From Phycisphaerales bacterium UBA1910 (GTDB lineage: Bacteria > Planctomycetota > Phycisphaerae > Phycisphaerales > UBA1924): a stretch of DNA of 34,307 nucleotides. The position numbers and the translations under genes are program-made. The notes under the pieces were generated by a model, which saw nothing but the letters and a program-made list of their open reading frames with translations, did not search any database and had not been told where the DNA came from. Every line of letters starts with the position of its first letter. Position 1 is the stretch's first letter. Location of the stretch: NCBI GenBank assembly GCA_002337545.1, contig DDGE01000047.1, positions 50,012-84,318 of the forward strand, given 5' to 3'. Of this stretch, positions 17,351-25,447 are shown piece after piece.

Positions 17351-17380
17351 CTGCAACGCCCCTCCCGAGCGTTGTATAAT
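17351..17380 (+). promoter_or_regulatory. Putative sigma-70-type promoter of the 17420 gene
   Basis: A perfect TATAAT at 17375-17380 lies about 40 bp before the ATG. A weak -35 (TGCAAC, 17352-17357) sits 17 bp upstream. A similar TTGTATAAT context precedes the gene at 21114. Confidence 0.45.
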
Positions 17381-17419
17381 CGGGATCGACCGCTTGTTCG
17401 GATCAAGGTAGGATGCCAA

Positions 17420-18664
17420 ATGCCCCAAAACGCCACGCAAGACCCGCACATCCAGGACGACTTTGAAGAGGCACTCGATCAGGCGTTTCAACGCGTACGC
17501 GGTGCCCTCACAGAGATGATCGGGTCCGTCGATGCCGACATCACCCGTCCGCAGGACATCGCCAGGCGATTCAAAATCAACAAAAACCTCGCTTGGAAGC
17601 TCTCGAAGCTGATCACGATCAGCGATCCGCACGCCGTGCTGACCAATCTGCCCGGTTCAACAGGGATGAACACCATCCTCAGCGCATTCGAATCCAACGG
17701 AGCCCCCAGCCCGACCGTCCAAACCGCCCGCGACCGCCTTGTTGAGTTCGACGAGATGGTTGAGACGCATGTCGGCGACCGTTCCACGCTACAACTCGTG
17801 CTCGCGAGCAACGCGCCCGCCCGCGTGCCGACGGAAAACCTGCACAACACCCGCAAAATGGGTTATCAATGCAACTCCAGCATCTGGGGCATCCAGGCCC
17901 GCGTGCGGATGGCATCCTTCTTCCTCGCGCCGAATCCGGAAAACCCCGAGATGCTCGATACCGCGAGCATGGGCGGGCTGATTGATGTCCGCCGCCTCCG
18001 ATCCCAGGCCAGTGTGCCGCTGATGACCCGCTTCGCGTACAACGACGACGGCAGCGCCATGCGACCACCCGAAGTCGAACCCATCGAGTTGGGAAGCGAC
18101 GAGGACCAGCTCATGCTGATGAAGGAGTTCTGCTCGCAGCCGGTACCCAAGTTCACCAAAATCCGCTCGGGCAACACTGTGCGATGGCAGCTCGCGCCGG
18201 GCCCCGTGGGCAACACAGGTCTCAACACATGGATGTACGGCGAGTGCATCCGCAACTTTGCCCCGATCTACCGCGATCCACAGAACAGCTTCGGTGAGCA
18301 CCTCGCCCCACTCAACACGCCGTGCGAATGGGCGCTGTGCGACATCCTGATCCACAAAGACCTGCGGTTCGCCCAGGACCCGCGTGCCATCCTTCTCAGC
18401 CAGATCGGGATCGGTCCCGAGCCGGTGGGCGAGGACGACCCGATCGATGACATCCTGCCCATGGCGGAGGAAATCGAGGCCATCGGGCACTGCCCGCCCG
18501 TCGTGGCGACGCCGCTGATCCCGGGGTACAGCAAGATGGTCGAGCGCGTGTACGAACGCATGGCATGGGACGCGAGCGATTTCCACGGCTACCGCATCGT
18601 GATGAAATACCCGCCGATGCCGACCGCGCTGATGATCCGACACGATCTCGCGGACCCGAGGTAA
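17420..18664 (+). CDS. Conserved protein of unknown function with N-terminal HTH-like segment
   Basis: This 414-residue protein is not one I can name. The start at 17420 (MPQNATQDPH) is chosen because it has AAGGTAGG about 8 nt upstream; the frame is open back to 17306. Residues about 42-65 (TRPQDIARRFKINKNLAWKL) look like a helix-turn-helix. The centre has GYQCNSSIWGIQARVRMASF, a stretch I associate with a family of unnamed bacterial proteins of similar length, and MGGLIDVRRLR. There is no signal peptide or membrane helix, so it is probably cytosolic. A TATAAT box and palindromic operator-like sites lie upstream, and kdsA starts 33 bp downstream on the same strand. A transcription regulator is possible but not shown. 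Confidence 0.8.
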   Translation: MPQNATQDPHIQDDFEEALDQAFQRVRGALTEMIGSVDADITRPQDIARRFKINKNLAWKLSKLITISDPHAVLTNLPGSTGMNTILSAFESNGAPSPTVQTARDRLVEFDEMVETHVGDRSTLQLVLASNAPARVPTENLHNTRKMGYQCNSSIWGIQARVRMASFFLAPNPENPEMLDTASMGGLIDVRRLRSQASVPLMTRFAYNDDGSAMRPPEVEPIELGSDEDQLMLMKEFCSQPVPKFTKIRSGNTVRWQLAPGPVGNTGLNTWMYGECIRNFAPIYRDPQNSFGEHLAPLNTPCEWALCDILIHKDLRFAQDPRAILLSQIGIGPEPVGEDDPIDDILPMAEEIEAIGHCPPVVATPLIPGYSKMVERVYERMAWDASDFHGYRIVMKYPPMPTALMIRHDLADPR

Positions 18665-18697
18665 CCCGATCGCATATCGCGCGACCTATGGTTGCCC

Positions 18698-19558
18698 ATG
18701 AGCAACACATCGCCCCGCTACTGCACCGTTGGACCGATCAAGATCGGTGCCGATCAGCCCCTCGCCATCATCGCCGGCCCGTGCACCCTCGAATCGCTCG
18801 ATCTCGGGCTCGAGGTCGGTCGTCACTGCAAGGCGGTGTGCGAATCGCTCGGGCTGCCCTACATCTTCAAGGCCAGCTTTGACAAGGCGAACCGGTCCTC
18901 GATCAGCTCCAAGCGCGGCATCGGGATCGAGCAGGGGCTCGAGCACTTCCAGGCCATCAAACAGGAGCTCGGCGTCCCCACCACTACCGACATCCACGCG
19001 CCCGAGCAGGCCGAGGCGATTGCACAGGCCGTGGACCTGATCCAGATCCCGGCGTTCCTGTGTCGCCAGACCGACCTGGTCGTCGCGTCGGCAGAAGAAG
19101 CCCAGAAGCACGGCAAGGGCGTGAACATCAAGAAGGGGCAGTTCCTCTCGCCGCGCGAGATGGCGGGCCCGGTCCGCAAGGCGACCGAGGCGGGGTGCGA
19201 GAACCTGATGCTCACCGAGCGGGGCACCTTCTTCGGCTACCACCGCCTCGTCAACGACTTCATCGGCATCGCCGACATGATGGAGCTCGACTGCAGCGCC
19301 TTCAGCGACGCCGGCTCGCCGCCGGTTTGTTTCGATGTCACCCACTCGACCCAGCTCCCCGGCAGCGGCGAGCAGACGGGCGGGCGCCCGGACCGGGCCC
19401 TGCAGCTCGCTAGGGCCGCCACGGCGATCGGCGTGCACGCGTTGTTCGTGGAGTGCCACCCGAACCCGAAGGAGGCGTGGTCGGACGGGGCGACGCAGGT
19501 GGGGTTTGAGCTGTTTGAGCAGATCATCACGAGCGCGGCGAAGATCCGCATGATTTAA
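18698..19558 (+). CDS. kdsA: 3-deoxy-8-phosphooctulonate (Kdo-8-P) synthase, metal-dependent type
   Basis: This 286-residue protein condenses PEP with arabinose 5-phosphate to Kdo-8-P for LPS. It shows IAGPCTLES (Cys29), FKASFDKANRSS, QIPAFLCRQTDLV, NIKKGQFLSP, FDVTHSTQ, FVECHPNP and WSDGATQ. Cys in GPC, His in DVTH, Glu in VECHP and Asp in SDG correspond to the metal ligands of the Aquifex enzyme; E. coli has Asn at the Cys position, so this should be the metal-dependent class. ATG 18698 is preferred over the TTG at 18692. The gene follows the 17420 gene by 33 bp and may be co-transcribed with it. The DNA is visibly GC-richer than the next gene. Confidence 0.96.
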   Translation: MSNTSPRYCTVGPIKIGADQPLAIIAGPCTLESLDLGLEVGRHCKAVCESLGLPYIFKASFDKANRSSISSKRGIGIEQGLEHFQAIKQELGVPTTTDIHAPEQAEAIAQAVDLIQIPAFLCRQTDLVVASAEEAQKHGKGVNIKKGQFLSPREMAGPVRKATEAGCENLMLTERGTFFGYHRLVNDFIGIADMMELDCSAFSDAGSPPVCFDVTHSTQLPGSGEQTGGRPDRALQLARAATAIGVHALFVECHPNPKEAWSDGATQVGFELFEQIITSAAKIRMI

Positions 19559-19671
19559 AACTACCTAGATTCACATCTGATCAACTCTTTATAGCTGTAA
19601 ATATAGATAGTTCTTGAGCACGATCAGCCAACCAAGTACATTGGAGGGACTCTCTCTGCTTGGAGAATCCT

Positions 19672-20970
19672 ATGCGCTGTTCACCGACGATCGCTATTCG
19701 GGCGGCATTCGCCGCAACACTCATCCCTACATTCGCCACGCACACGCTGGCTCAGGACTGCGATGGCACCTTTGAAACAGCCGTCAACTACGCCGCGGGC
19801 GATTCAACCCGCAGCGCCTCGATCGGCGATATCGACAACGACGGACATCTCGATCTGGGCATCACCAACTTTCAGGACGATACTCTGGGGATATTGATCA
19901 ACAACGGCGATGCGACTTTCGGAACGCAGGTCACCTACCCCGCTGGTGACGGCCCGATCGACATGACATTTGCTGATCTCAACAGCGATGGGCATCTCGA
20001 CATCGGCGTGGCCAGCGCGTTCAGCAACTCAGCAAGCGTGCTGCTCAGTAACGGCGACGGCACCTTCGCGCCCTTGGTCAGTTACGCGACCGGGTTCTCG
20101 CCGCGTAGCATCCGCTTTGATGATCTCGACGGCGATGACGACCTGGATATGGTCGTCGTCAACGACATCGGGCCGGGAGTCAGTGTGCTGCTCAATAACA
20201 GTGACGGTACCTTCGCCGACCAGGTCCAATACACGGCGAGTGGGCGTCCAACGAGTGTCACGCTCGGGGATGTCAACACGGACAACGCGATCGATATCGT
20301 CGTGGTGAACTTCAGCGGAGACAGCGTCAGCGTTCTGCTGGGCAACGGCGACGGCACCTTCTCCGCACCGACAGACTACAGCGTTGGCGACCAGCCTCGC
20401 CGCGGTGTGCTGGGTGATGTCGATGGCGACAGCGACCTGGACATCATCGTCGCCAATCAGGGGCCCGACAATGTAAGCGTGCTGCTCAACATGGGAGACG
20501 GCACATTCCTCGCAAACTCGCTCTACACAGCGGGTGAGTCGCCCCGCGGGATCGATGTCGGCGATCTGGACAACGATGGGGATCTTGATATCGCCGTGGC
20601 AAACGGCGGCGGCAGCGCCAGCGTGCTGCTCAACATCGGATCAGGATCGTTCGCTGCCCCCATTGAGTACCCGACCGGCGGCGGTTCGGTCGGCCTGATG
20701 CTCGGCGATCTCGACAATGACGGCGATCTGGACATGGCCGTCGCAAACGAGTTCGGAGATAACTTGAGCGTGCTGATCAACCTCTGCACCGTCGGCAACC
20801 CATGCCCAGCAGACCTCACGGGCGACGGTGAACTGAACTTCTTCGATGTTTCGGCCTTCCTCACCGCGTTCGGATCACAAGATCCGGCGGCAGACTTCAA
20901 CAGCGACGGCATGTTCAACTTCTTCGATGTCAGCGCATTCCTGACCGCCTTTGGCGAAGGCTGTCCGTAA
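19672..20970 (+). CDS. Secreted FG-GAP/VCBS seven-repeat protein with GC-type dockerin-like tail
   Basis: This 432-residue protein has a signal peptide (MRCSPTIAIRAAFAATLIPT, cleavage after about THTLA) and then seven repeats of about 48 residues. Each has a Ca-binding-like D-x-D/N-x-D-x-x-x-D loop (for example GDIDNDGHLD and GDLDNDGDLD) followed by SVLLNNGDGTF-like strands. Seven such repeats form an integrin-type beta-propeller. The last 55 residues (378-432) run from CPADLTGDGE to GEGCP and align ungapped with the tail of the lipoprotein at 1722-3557. GGAGA 5 nt before ATG 19672 supports this start over the TTG at 19660. Adhesion or polysaccharide binding is a guess. The protein has no lipobox, so the tail may be its only anchor. 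Confidence 0.88.
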   Translation: MRCSPTIAIRAAFAATLIPTFATHTLAQDCDGTFETAVNYAAGDSTRSASIGDIDNDGHLDLGITNFQDDTLGILINNGDATFGTQVTYPAGDGPIDMTFADLNSDGHLDIGVASAFSNSASVLLSNGDGTFAPLVSYATGFSPRSIRFDDLDGDDDLDMVVVNDIGPGVSVLLNNSDGTFADQVQYTASGRPTSVTLGDVNTDNAIDIVVVNFSGDSVSVLLGNGDGTFSAPTDYSVGDQPRRGVLGDVDGDSDLDIIVANQGPDNVSVLLNMGDGTFLANSLYTAGESPRGIDVGDLDNDGDLDIAVANGGGSASVLLNIGSGSFAAPIEYPTGGGSVGLMLGDLDNDGDLDMAVANEFGDNLSVLINLCTVGNPCPADLTGDGELNFFDVSAFLTAFGSQDPAADFNSDGMFNFFDVSAFLTAFGEGCP

Positions 20971-21041
20971 CGACGCGCTCTTCAGAAGATCAGACATAGT
21001 GGCAGCGAAGCTACGCAACGAAGCCGTGTATCAATGCACGA

Positions 21042-21069
21042 GTTACACTCGCTTGCAAACTTGTATAAT
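21042..21069 (+). promoter_or_regulatory. Putative sigma-70-type promoter for the 21114 gene
   Basis: GTTACA (21042-21047), a 16-bp spacer and a perfect TATAAT (21064-21069) end about 44 bp before the ATG. Confidence 0.5.
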
Positions 21070-21113
21070 TCTGTTACGATGCGTCTTTATTCCATTTACT
21101 CAGGGGACACATC

Positions 21114-21404
21114 ATGTCAGAAGAGAACGCTGCGCAGGAAGAATCATGGAGCTACAAGGATCTTATTGGTGGGCTGTTTTTCAGTGCCGCGCTTATTGGA
21201 TTCGGCGCCTGGATGCTCATCAACCCACAGGGCGGTGACGAGGTCAGCACAGAAGGTCGACGCGGACTGTACAAAGTGATTCTTAAATGGATCTGGTCCA
21301 CCCCCGGAGGCATCATCCTCGCACTCCTCGGCCTGCTTGTGCTCTGGGGCACGATCAACGGCACCATTCAGCATCGGAAGAAGAAAGCAGCCGAGATTGA
21401 GTAG
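21114..21404 (+). CDS. Small two-helix membrane protein, unknown
   Basis: This 96-residue protein has an acidic N-terminus, a membrane helix at about 17-36 (GGLFFSAALIGFGAWMLI), a polar linker with EGRRGLYK, a second helix at about 64-82 (GIILALLGLLVLWGTI) and a basic tail (HRKKKAAEIE). CAGGGGACA upstream gives a ribosome site and a promoter lies just before it. The next gene, also a membrane protein, starts 12 bp downstream, so the two are probably one operon. I do not recognise a family. Confidence 0.75.
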   Translation: MSEENAAQEESWSYKDLIGGLFFSAALIGFGAWMLINPQGGDEVSTEGRRGLYKVILKWIWSTPGGIILALLGLLVLWGTINGTIQHRKKKAAEIE

Positions 21405-21416
21405 AATCAGATCCTC

Positions 21417-21905
21417 ATGTTGAAAGATCCGTACCACAAAGCCCGCGACTCGTTCCGCGTCCTCGGCCCGACCATGGTCGTGATTGGCGGGCTGATGCTC
21501 ATTATCGGCGTGGGCCAGTTCATCCTTTCGATGATCCAGGCGATGAGCGGCGGCAACGCCAAACCTCCGATTCTCTTCGTCGCACTCGGGGTGCCCGGGC
21601 TGCTGATCTTCGGGATCGGCATGCAACTGACCGGCGTGGGGTTCCTCAAACAGACAACCAAATATGTCGCGAAAGAATCCGCTCCGGCTGCACAGATCAC
21701 GACCACCGCGATCCGTTCTGCGATCCTCGACGACGACATACCGTGCCCATCGTGCGCGACACCGATCGAACCGGATTCCAAGTTCTGTTCGAACTGTGGC
21801 TTCAAGGTCGCGAAGATGAACTGCCCTTCATGCAACGCATCGATCGATACGAACGCTCGATTCTGCAGCGATTGTGGGCACGCCTTGGAATCGGATACCG
21901 CATAG
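21417..21905 (+). CDS. Membrane protein with C-terminal double zinc ribbon
   Basis: This 162-residue protein has two membrane helices (about 16-40 and 50-73) and a cytosolic tail with two treble-type zinc ribbons: Cys110, Cys113, Cys124, Cys127 (CPSC...CSNC) and Cys136, Cys139, Cys150, Cys153 (CPSC...CSDC). This is the DZR/zinc-ribbon pattern seen in many small regulatory or scaffolding membrane proteins. It follows the 96-residue membrane protein by 12 bp and is followed by the exported oxidoreductase after 28 bp. Partner and function are unknown. Confidence 0.8.
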   Translation: MLKDPYHKARDSFRVLGPTMVVIGGLMLIIGVGQFILSMIQAMSGGNAKPPILFVALGVPGLLIFGIGMQLTGVGFLKQTTKYVAKESAPAAQITTTAIRSAILDDDIPCPSCATPIEPDSKFCSNCGFKVAKMNCPSCNASIDTNARFCSDCGHALESDTA

Positions 21906-21933
21906 TTCGACCGCATCGTGTATCGTGCGATAC

Positions 21934-23034
21934 ATGATATTCATGCTCAGATTCTTCGTCGCAACCATCATCGCCTTATTCGTCGTGCCCAGTCATGGGA
22001 GTGATGATTCCGACCCGCTCCGGATCGCTGTCATCGGGCTCGATCACGGGCATGTCGAAGGCGTCCTCTGGAACGCGTCCTCACGCGACGACCTCGCCAT
22101 CGTCGGGATCTACGACCCCAACTACGCGCTCTTCGTCAAATACAGAGAGAAGTACGACCTCGATCCAGATCTGTTCTTCGCGGATCTGGATCAGATGCTC
22201 GACAAGACCCAACCCGAAGCCGCGAGCGTCATGACACCGATCTCGCGACACCTGGATGCCGTCGAGGCGTGCGCCCCACGGGGCATCCACACGCTGCTCG
22301 AGAAGCCCCTCGCCTACGACCTCGATGAGGCCCGCGAAATGGCAGACCTTGCTGAGGAGCACGGCGTGCATGTGCTCACCAACTTCGAAACCAGTTGGTA
22401 TGCATCCGTCCGCGAGGCCAAGCGGATGATCGAGTCTGGCGAAGCGGGCACCCCCACCCGGTATATCTTCAGCCACGGGCACAAGGGCCCCATCGAGATC
22501 GGGTGCAGCGACGAGTTCGTGCGATGGCTCAGCGATCCGGAGTTCAACGGCGCGGGCGCTCTCGTCGATTTCGGCTGCTACGGCGCCAACATCATGACCT
22601 GGCTGATGCACAACCAGCGACCGACGAGCGTGCACGCGATCACGCAGCAGCTCAAGCCGGATCTGTATCCCGAGTGCGACGACGACGCCACGATCGTGCT
22701 CACCTACCCAAACGCGACGGCCGTGATCCAAGCATCATGGGCATGGACACACGACAACAAGGAGATGGATGTTCACGCGACTAAAGTGTCGATCCACGCC
22801 CAGAAATGGGACGCGATGCAGATGCGCCTCCCCGATCGGCCCCGCGTCGAGATTGAACCCGACGCGATGCCGGCACACCTTCAAGACGAGTGGACCTACC
22901 TGCGTGCCCTTGTTCGCGATGAGTGCGCAATCGATCCGCTCTCAAGCATCGAGAACAACCTGATCGTTGCGGAGATCCTCGAAGCTGCGATCGAGTCCGC
23001 CCGAACCGGGCAGACCATCGAGCTCACCCCATAA
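21934..23034 (+). CDS. Exported Gfo/Idh/MocA-family oxidoreductase
   Basis: This 366-residue protein has a hydrophobic signal (MIFMLRFFVATIIALFVVPS, cleavage near residue 22) with no twin-Arg motif, followed by the dinucleotide-binding start IAVIGLDHGH (31-40). The catalytic-type EKPLAYD has Lys124, and the C-terminal alpha/beta domain contains GAGALVDFGCYGANIM. Gfo/Idh/MocA enzymes are NAD(P)-dependent sugar or inositol dehydrogenases. Planctomycetes hold many exported members. Because folding with bound NADP usually needs Tat export, a Sec-like signal is notable; the product may also remain membrane-anchored. Start at 21934 or 21943 (MLRFF). Its stop touches the rpmA terminator. Substrate is unknown. 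Confidence 0.87.
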   Translation: MIFMLRFFVATIIALFVVPSHGSDDSDPLRIAVIGLDHGHVEGVLWNASSRDDLAIVGIYDPNYALFVKYREKYDLDPDLFFADLDQMLDKTQPEAASVMTPISRHLDAVEACAPRGIHTLLEKPLAYDLDEAREMADLAEEHGVHVLTNFETSWYASVREAKRMIESGEAGTPTRYIFSHGHKGPIEIGCSDEFVRWLSDPEFNGAGALVDFGCYGANIMTWLMHNQRPTSVHAITQQLKPDLYPECDDDATIVLTYPNATAVIQASWAWTHDNKEMDVHATKVSIHAQKWDAMQMRLPDRPRVEIEPDAMPAHLQDEWTYLRALVRDECAIDPLSSIENNLIVAEILEAAIESARTGQTIELTP

Positions 23035-23061
23035 AAAAACCGCACCCATTGCGAGTGCGGT
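23033..23061 (-). terminator. Intrinsic terminator of rpmA
   Basis: On the minus strand ACCGCAC and GTGCGGT form a 7-bp stem followed by six T. It overlaps the stop codon of the convergent oxidoreductase gene. Confidence 0.88.
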
Positions 23062-23087
23062 CATCTGCTTTGAGTTGATCGTCGCGA

Positions 23088-23387
23088 TCAGTTCGCGTGT
23101 GCGGCGCGGTAATCACGCAGCCACTGCGGACGAGCGATGTCTTCCTCGATGGGATCGACATGGACACGACCGTTCTTCTGGAAGACAACCTTGCCGGTGC
23201 TGACCGAGTAGAGGGTGTCGTCCTTGCCCTTGCGGACATTGAAGCCAGGTGTGAACTTGGTGCCGCACTGACGGATGATGATCGCGCCCGGCTTGGCAAA
23301 CTCGCCGCCGTAGAGCTTCACCCCGCGGTACTGGGGATTGGAGTCGCGGCCGTTCTTCGTTGAGCCCTGGCCCTTTTTATGTGCCAT
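23088..23387 (-). CDS. rpmA: 50S ribosomal protein L27
   Basis: This 99-residue protein starts [17 protein letters not shown], the exact N-terminal pattern of L27, which reaches the peptidyl transferase centre, and continues [18 protein letters not shown] and GTKFTPG. There is no cleavable N-terminal extension of the Firmicutes type. In many bacteria rpmA follows rplU (L21); here the upstream neighbour is a secreted unknown and rplU is absent, so the gene is probably expressed alone. An AGAGG-like ribosome site lies just before the ATG, and an efficient terminator follows. Confidence 0.97.
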   Translation of the reverse strand: MAHKKGQGSTKNGRDSNPQYRGVKLYGGEFAKPGAIIIRQCGTKFTPGFNVRKGKDDTLYSVSTGKVVFQKNGRVHVDPIEEDIARPQWLRDYRAAHAN

Positions 23388-23555
23388 AACAGAGGTTCTC
23401 CGTCAATGCATCGGGCACGATTGCCCGTTGTGTTTCATCTGTGCCACGCGGCGGGATGCACGCGTCGCGGGGGCAAGCGTAGCCCCGCATTCCCTTGAAG
23501 TCCAGCAGTTTGTGCGTCTCGATTCACCCGACCAAGACCCAACCGAACAGATCGG

Positions 23556-24224
23556 TCAACGCATTACCCATCGTTTTTCAACGAGTTCGAACGGGCGATC
23601 GCCCTGACCCGAGATCTGCCCCGGGGTTGCGAATCGCATCATCATCGTTTTCCGGAGGGTGTATCGCTGGGGGTCGGATGTGTTGCGTCCGGTGATGTAG
23701 GACTGGAACTCGCCCGAGAGGCCACCGAAGAAAACGGTCAACTCGTCTGCCTGAAGGTCCTCGGCTGGCCAGATCACGACGCCGTCTCGTGCGTGTTCAA
23801 CACCCTGAAGGACATTTGAGACAATATCCGTCTGAGATTCCAGCAATGGGTTTTTCAGTCGACGGATGATTTCTGCGGTCACGGCACTCGAAACGCCCCG
23901 CCCTGAGCGACGCACATTCGAGTTATCCGACATCAGCGAGACATCAGGTGCAAAGAGCTTGACGCCTCCCCAGTGATTCGTGACACGGTATGTCATGTAG
24001 AAAAAGGGCTTCCGCTCGCCCTGCTCTTCAACCCAAGCGAGCCGCAGCGGACCGGGCTCGAAGGTGAACTCCCACTGGGTTGCGACAGGGGCTGGCTCTG
24101 GTGCAGCATGGGTCGCGACGGGGACGCTCGACAGCAATGAAAACGCACAGACCGAGGCCCCAAGCAGCGAAAGGCCGCGGGAAAATCGTTTCAATCGGGT
24201 CTGGCAGTCGTGGGATCGGTTCAT
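23556..24224 (-). CDS. Secreted protein of unknown function
   Basis: This 222-residue protein has a basic start and a hydrophobic core (SRGLSLLGASVCAFSLLSSV) with likely cleavage after THA (residue 40). The mature part is beta-rich with WEFTFEPGPLRLAWV, FFYMTYRVTNHWG and TVFFGGLSGEFQ. No catalytic motif was seen. I associate this type with unnamed planctomycete exported proteins. ATG 24224 is chosen because AGGGAG sits 9 nt upstream; an in-frame ATG at 24242 is possible. Divergent from the GNAT gene, with 200 bp between starts. Confidence 0.75.
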   Translation of the reverse strand: MNRSHDCQTRLKRFSRGLSLLGASVCAFSLLSSVPVATHAAPEPAPVATQWEFTFEPGPLRLAWVEEQGERKPFFYMTYRVTNHWGGVKLFAPDVSLMSDNSNVRRSGRGVSSAVTAEIIRRLKNPLLESQTDIVSNVLQGVEHARDGVVIWPAEDLQADELTVFFGGLSGEFQSYITGRNTSDPQRYTLRKTMMMRFATPGQISGQGDRPFELVEKRWVMR

Positions 24225-24424
24225 GATCGCGTGCTCCCTCATATGGGATCATCAATGGGTTCAGGGCTCATCGAGCATTGAGAATCGGCACAAACGAACG
24301 ACGAGAAGACGCATCCAAGCGTGCCGAGATGGGGATCATAGTGTACTGTTCCCTGTACGGGCGTCAAATCTGTACGAGCCCGGACGCTTTTCTGTTCCTT
24401 TTTCACCCCCAGTATTCCACGATC

Positions 24425-25447
24425 ATGAGCGTCTTCTCCCCATCTGAGCCCAACGCCAGCACGAGCGGCGCATCTCCCAAGGGTGAGCGGATCCCCTCCA
24501 ACTTGCGACAGAGCGCCTGCGAGCGGCTCGTCTCGGGCCCGAATCGGGCACAGGCAGCACGCAACCTGATCGGGTCCGCTGCCGCACACGGGATCGACCT
24601 GGATCTCCTCTGGGGCGTAATCGATCGATCCCAACCCGACCATCCGCGGATCCGGCAGGCCTGTTTGGCTGTTTTGGGTGAGGGTGCGACGGCCATGCTC
24701 TTCCACTCGAGCCCCGAGTCCAGCCGCTGGCTGGGCCCAAAGTCCGCTCAACGCGATGAAATCAGCGCCGCGCTGCGGGCTTGCCTGAAGGGACTCAAAT
24801 CAGCCTCCGCCTACGCCCGGCTCGCCCAGTGCCTGATCGAGCCCAAACACACATGGGCTCCTGAGGTCTTCCTCGGCGCCGGAATGATTTTCGTCGGCGA
24901 GCTCGCGTACATGCGCCAACGCATTACGCCCGCCCCGAGGGCCCACATCCCAGAGCCGGATTGGCCTGAAGGGATCAGCGTGCGTCCCATCCGTAGTCTC
25001 AATGCGGATGATCCGCATTCTGATCGTGCGGCACTGATCCAGGCCTTGGAACTGAGCTACATCGACACGCTCGATTGCCCAGAACTGTGCGGGATGCGTT
25101 CAATGGACGATGTCGTGGATTCACACATCGCAACCGGTGTATTCAATCCACGCTACTGGCTGCTCATTGAGCTGAACGCCCAGCCCGTCGGGTGCTGCCT
25201 GCTCACCCACTGCCCGAGCAACTCAAGCATCGAACTTGTCTATCTCGGCATCGGTGCCCCTGCGCGAGGGCTCGGGCTCGGACGCACCGTGCTCGGATAT
25301 GGCACCGAACGGATGCGTCACCTTGAAGCCCAAGAAGTCACATGCGCTGTGGACACACGCAATGCACCCGCGATGCGCATCTACGAATCGCTCGGATATG
25401 CACGCTTCGATTCACGGCTTGGGTTTGTGGCATCGCTTGGCTCGTAA
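24425..25447 (+). CDS. GNAT-family N-acetyltransferase with extra N-terminal domain
   Basis: This 340-residue protein has a C-terminal GNAT fold (about 175-335): VRPIRSLN at the start, WLLIELNAQPVGCCLLTHC, then the acetyl-CoA loop GAPARGLGLGRTVL and NAPAMRIYESLGYARF. The first 170 residues are helical, without a recognised motif. The start at 24425 (MSVFSPSEP) is preferred because the frame upstream is not protein-like. The substrate is unknown. Three TGTAC elements within 24340-24380 of the divergent promoter region may matter for regulation. Confidence 0.85.
   Translation: MSVFSPSEPNASTSGASPKGERIPSNLRQSACERLVSGPNRAQAARNLIGSAAAHGIDLDLLWGVIDRSQPDHPRIRQACLAVLGEGATAMLFHSSPESSRWLGPKSAQRDEISAALRACLKGLKSASAYARLAQCLIEPKHTWAPEVFLGAGMIFVGELAYMRQRITPAPRAHIPEPDWPEGISVRPIRSLNADDPHSDRAALIQALELSYIDTLDCPELCGMRSMDDVVDSHIATGVFNPRYWLLIELNAQPVGCCLLTHCPSNSSIELVYLGIGAPARGLGLGRTVLGYGTERMRHLEAQEVTCAVDTRNAPAMRIYESLGYARFDSRLGFVASLGS

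Noticed and set aside
17789..18643. Minus-strand open frame of 284 codons
   Set aside because: Antisense to the conserved 17420 gene, no motifs, no ribosome site.
18686..19459. Minus-strand open frame of 257 codons
   Set aside because: Antisense to kdsA, whose identity is certain.
19810..20760. Repeated GAT-GG(N)-GAC-type DNA units in the FG-GAP gene as a possible DNA repeat array
   Set aside because: The repetition follows protein repeats with diverged codons, so it is explained by the seven beta-propeller repeats; it is not a CRISPR or satellite.
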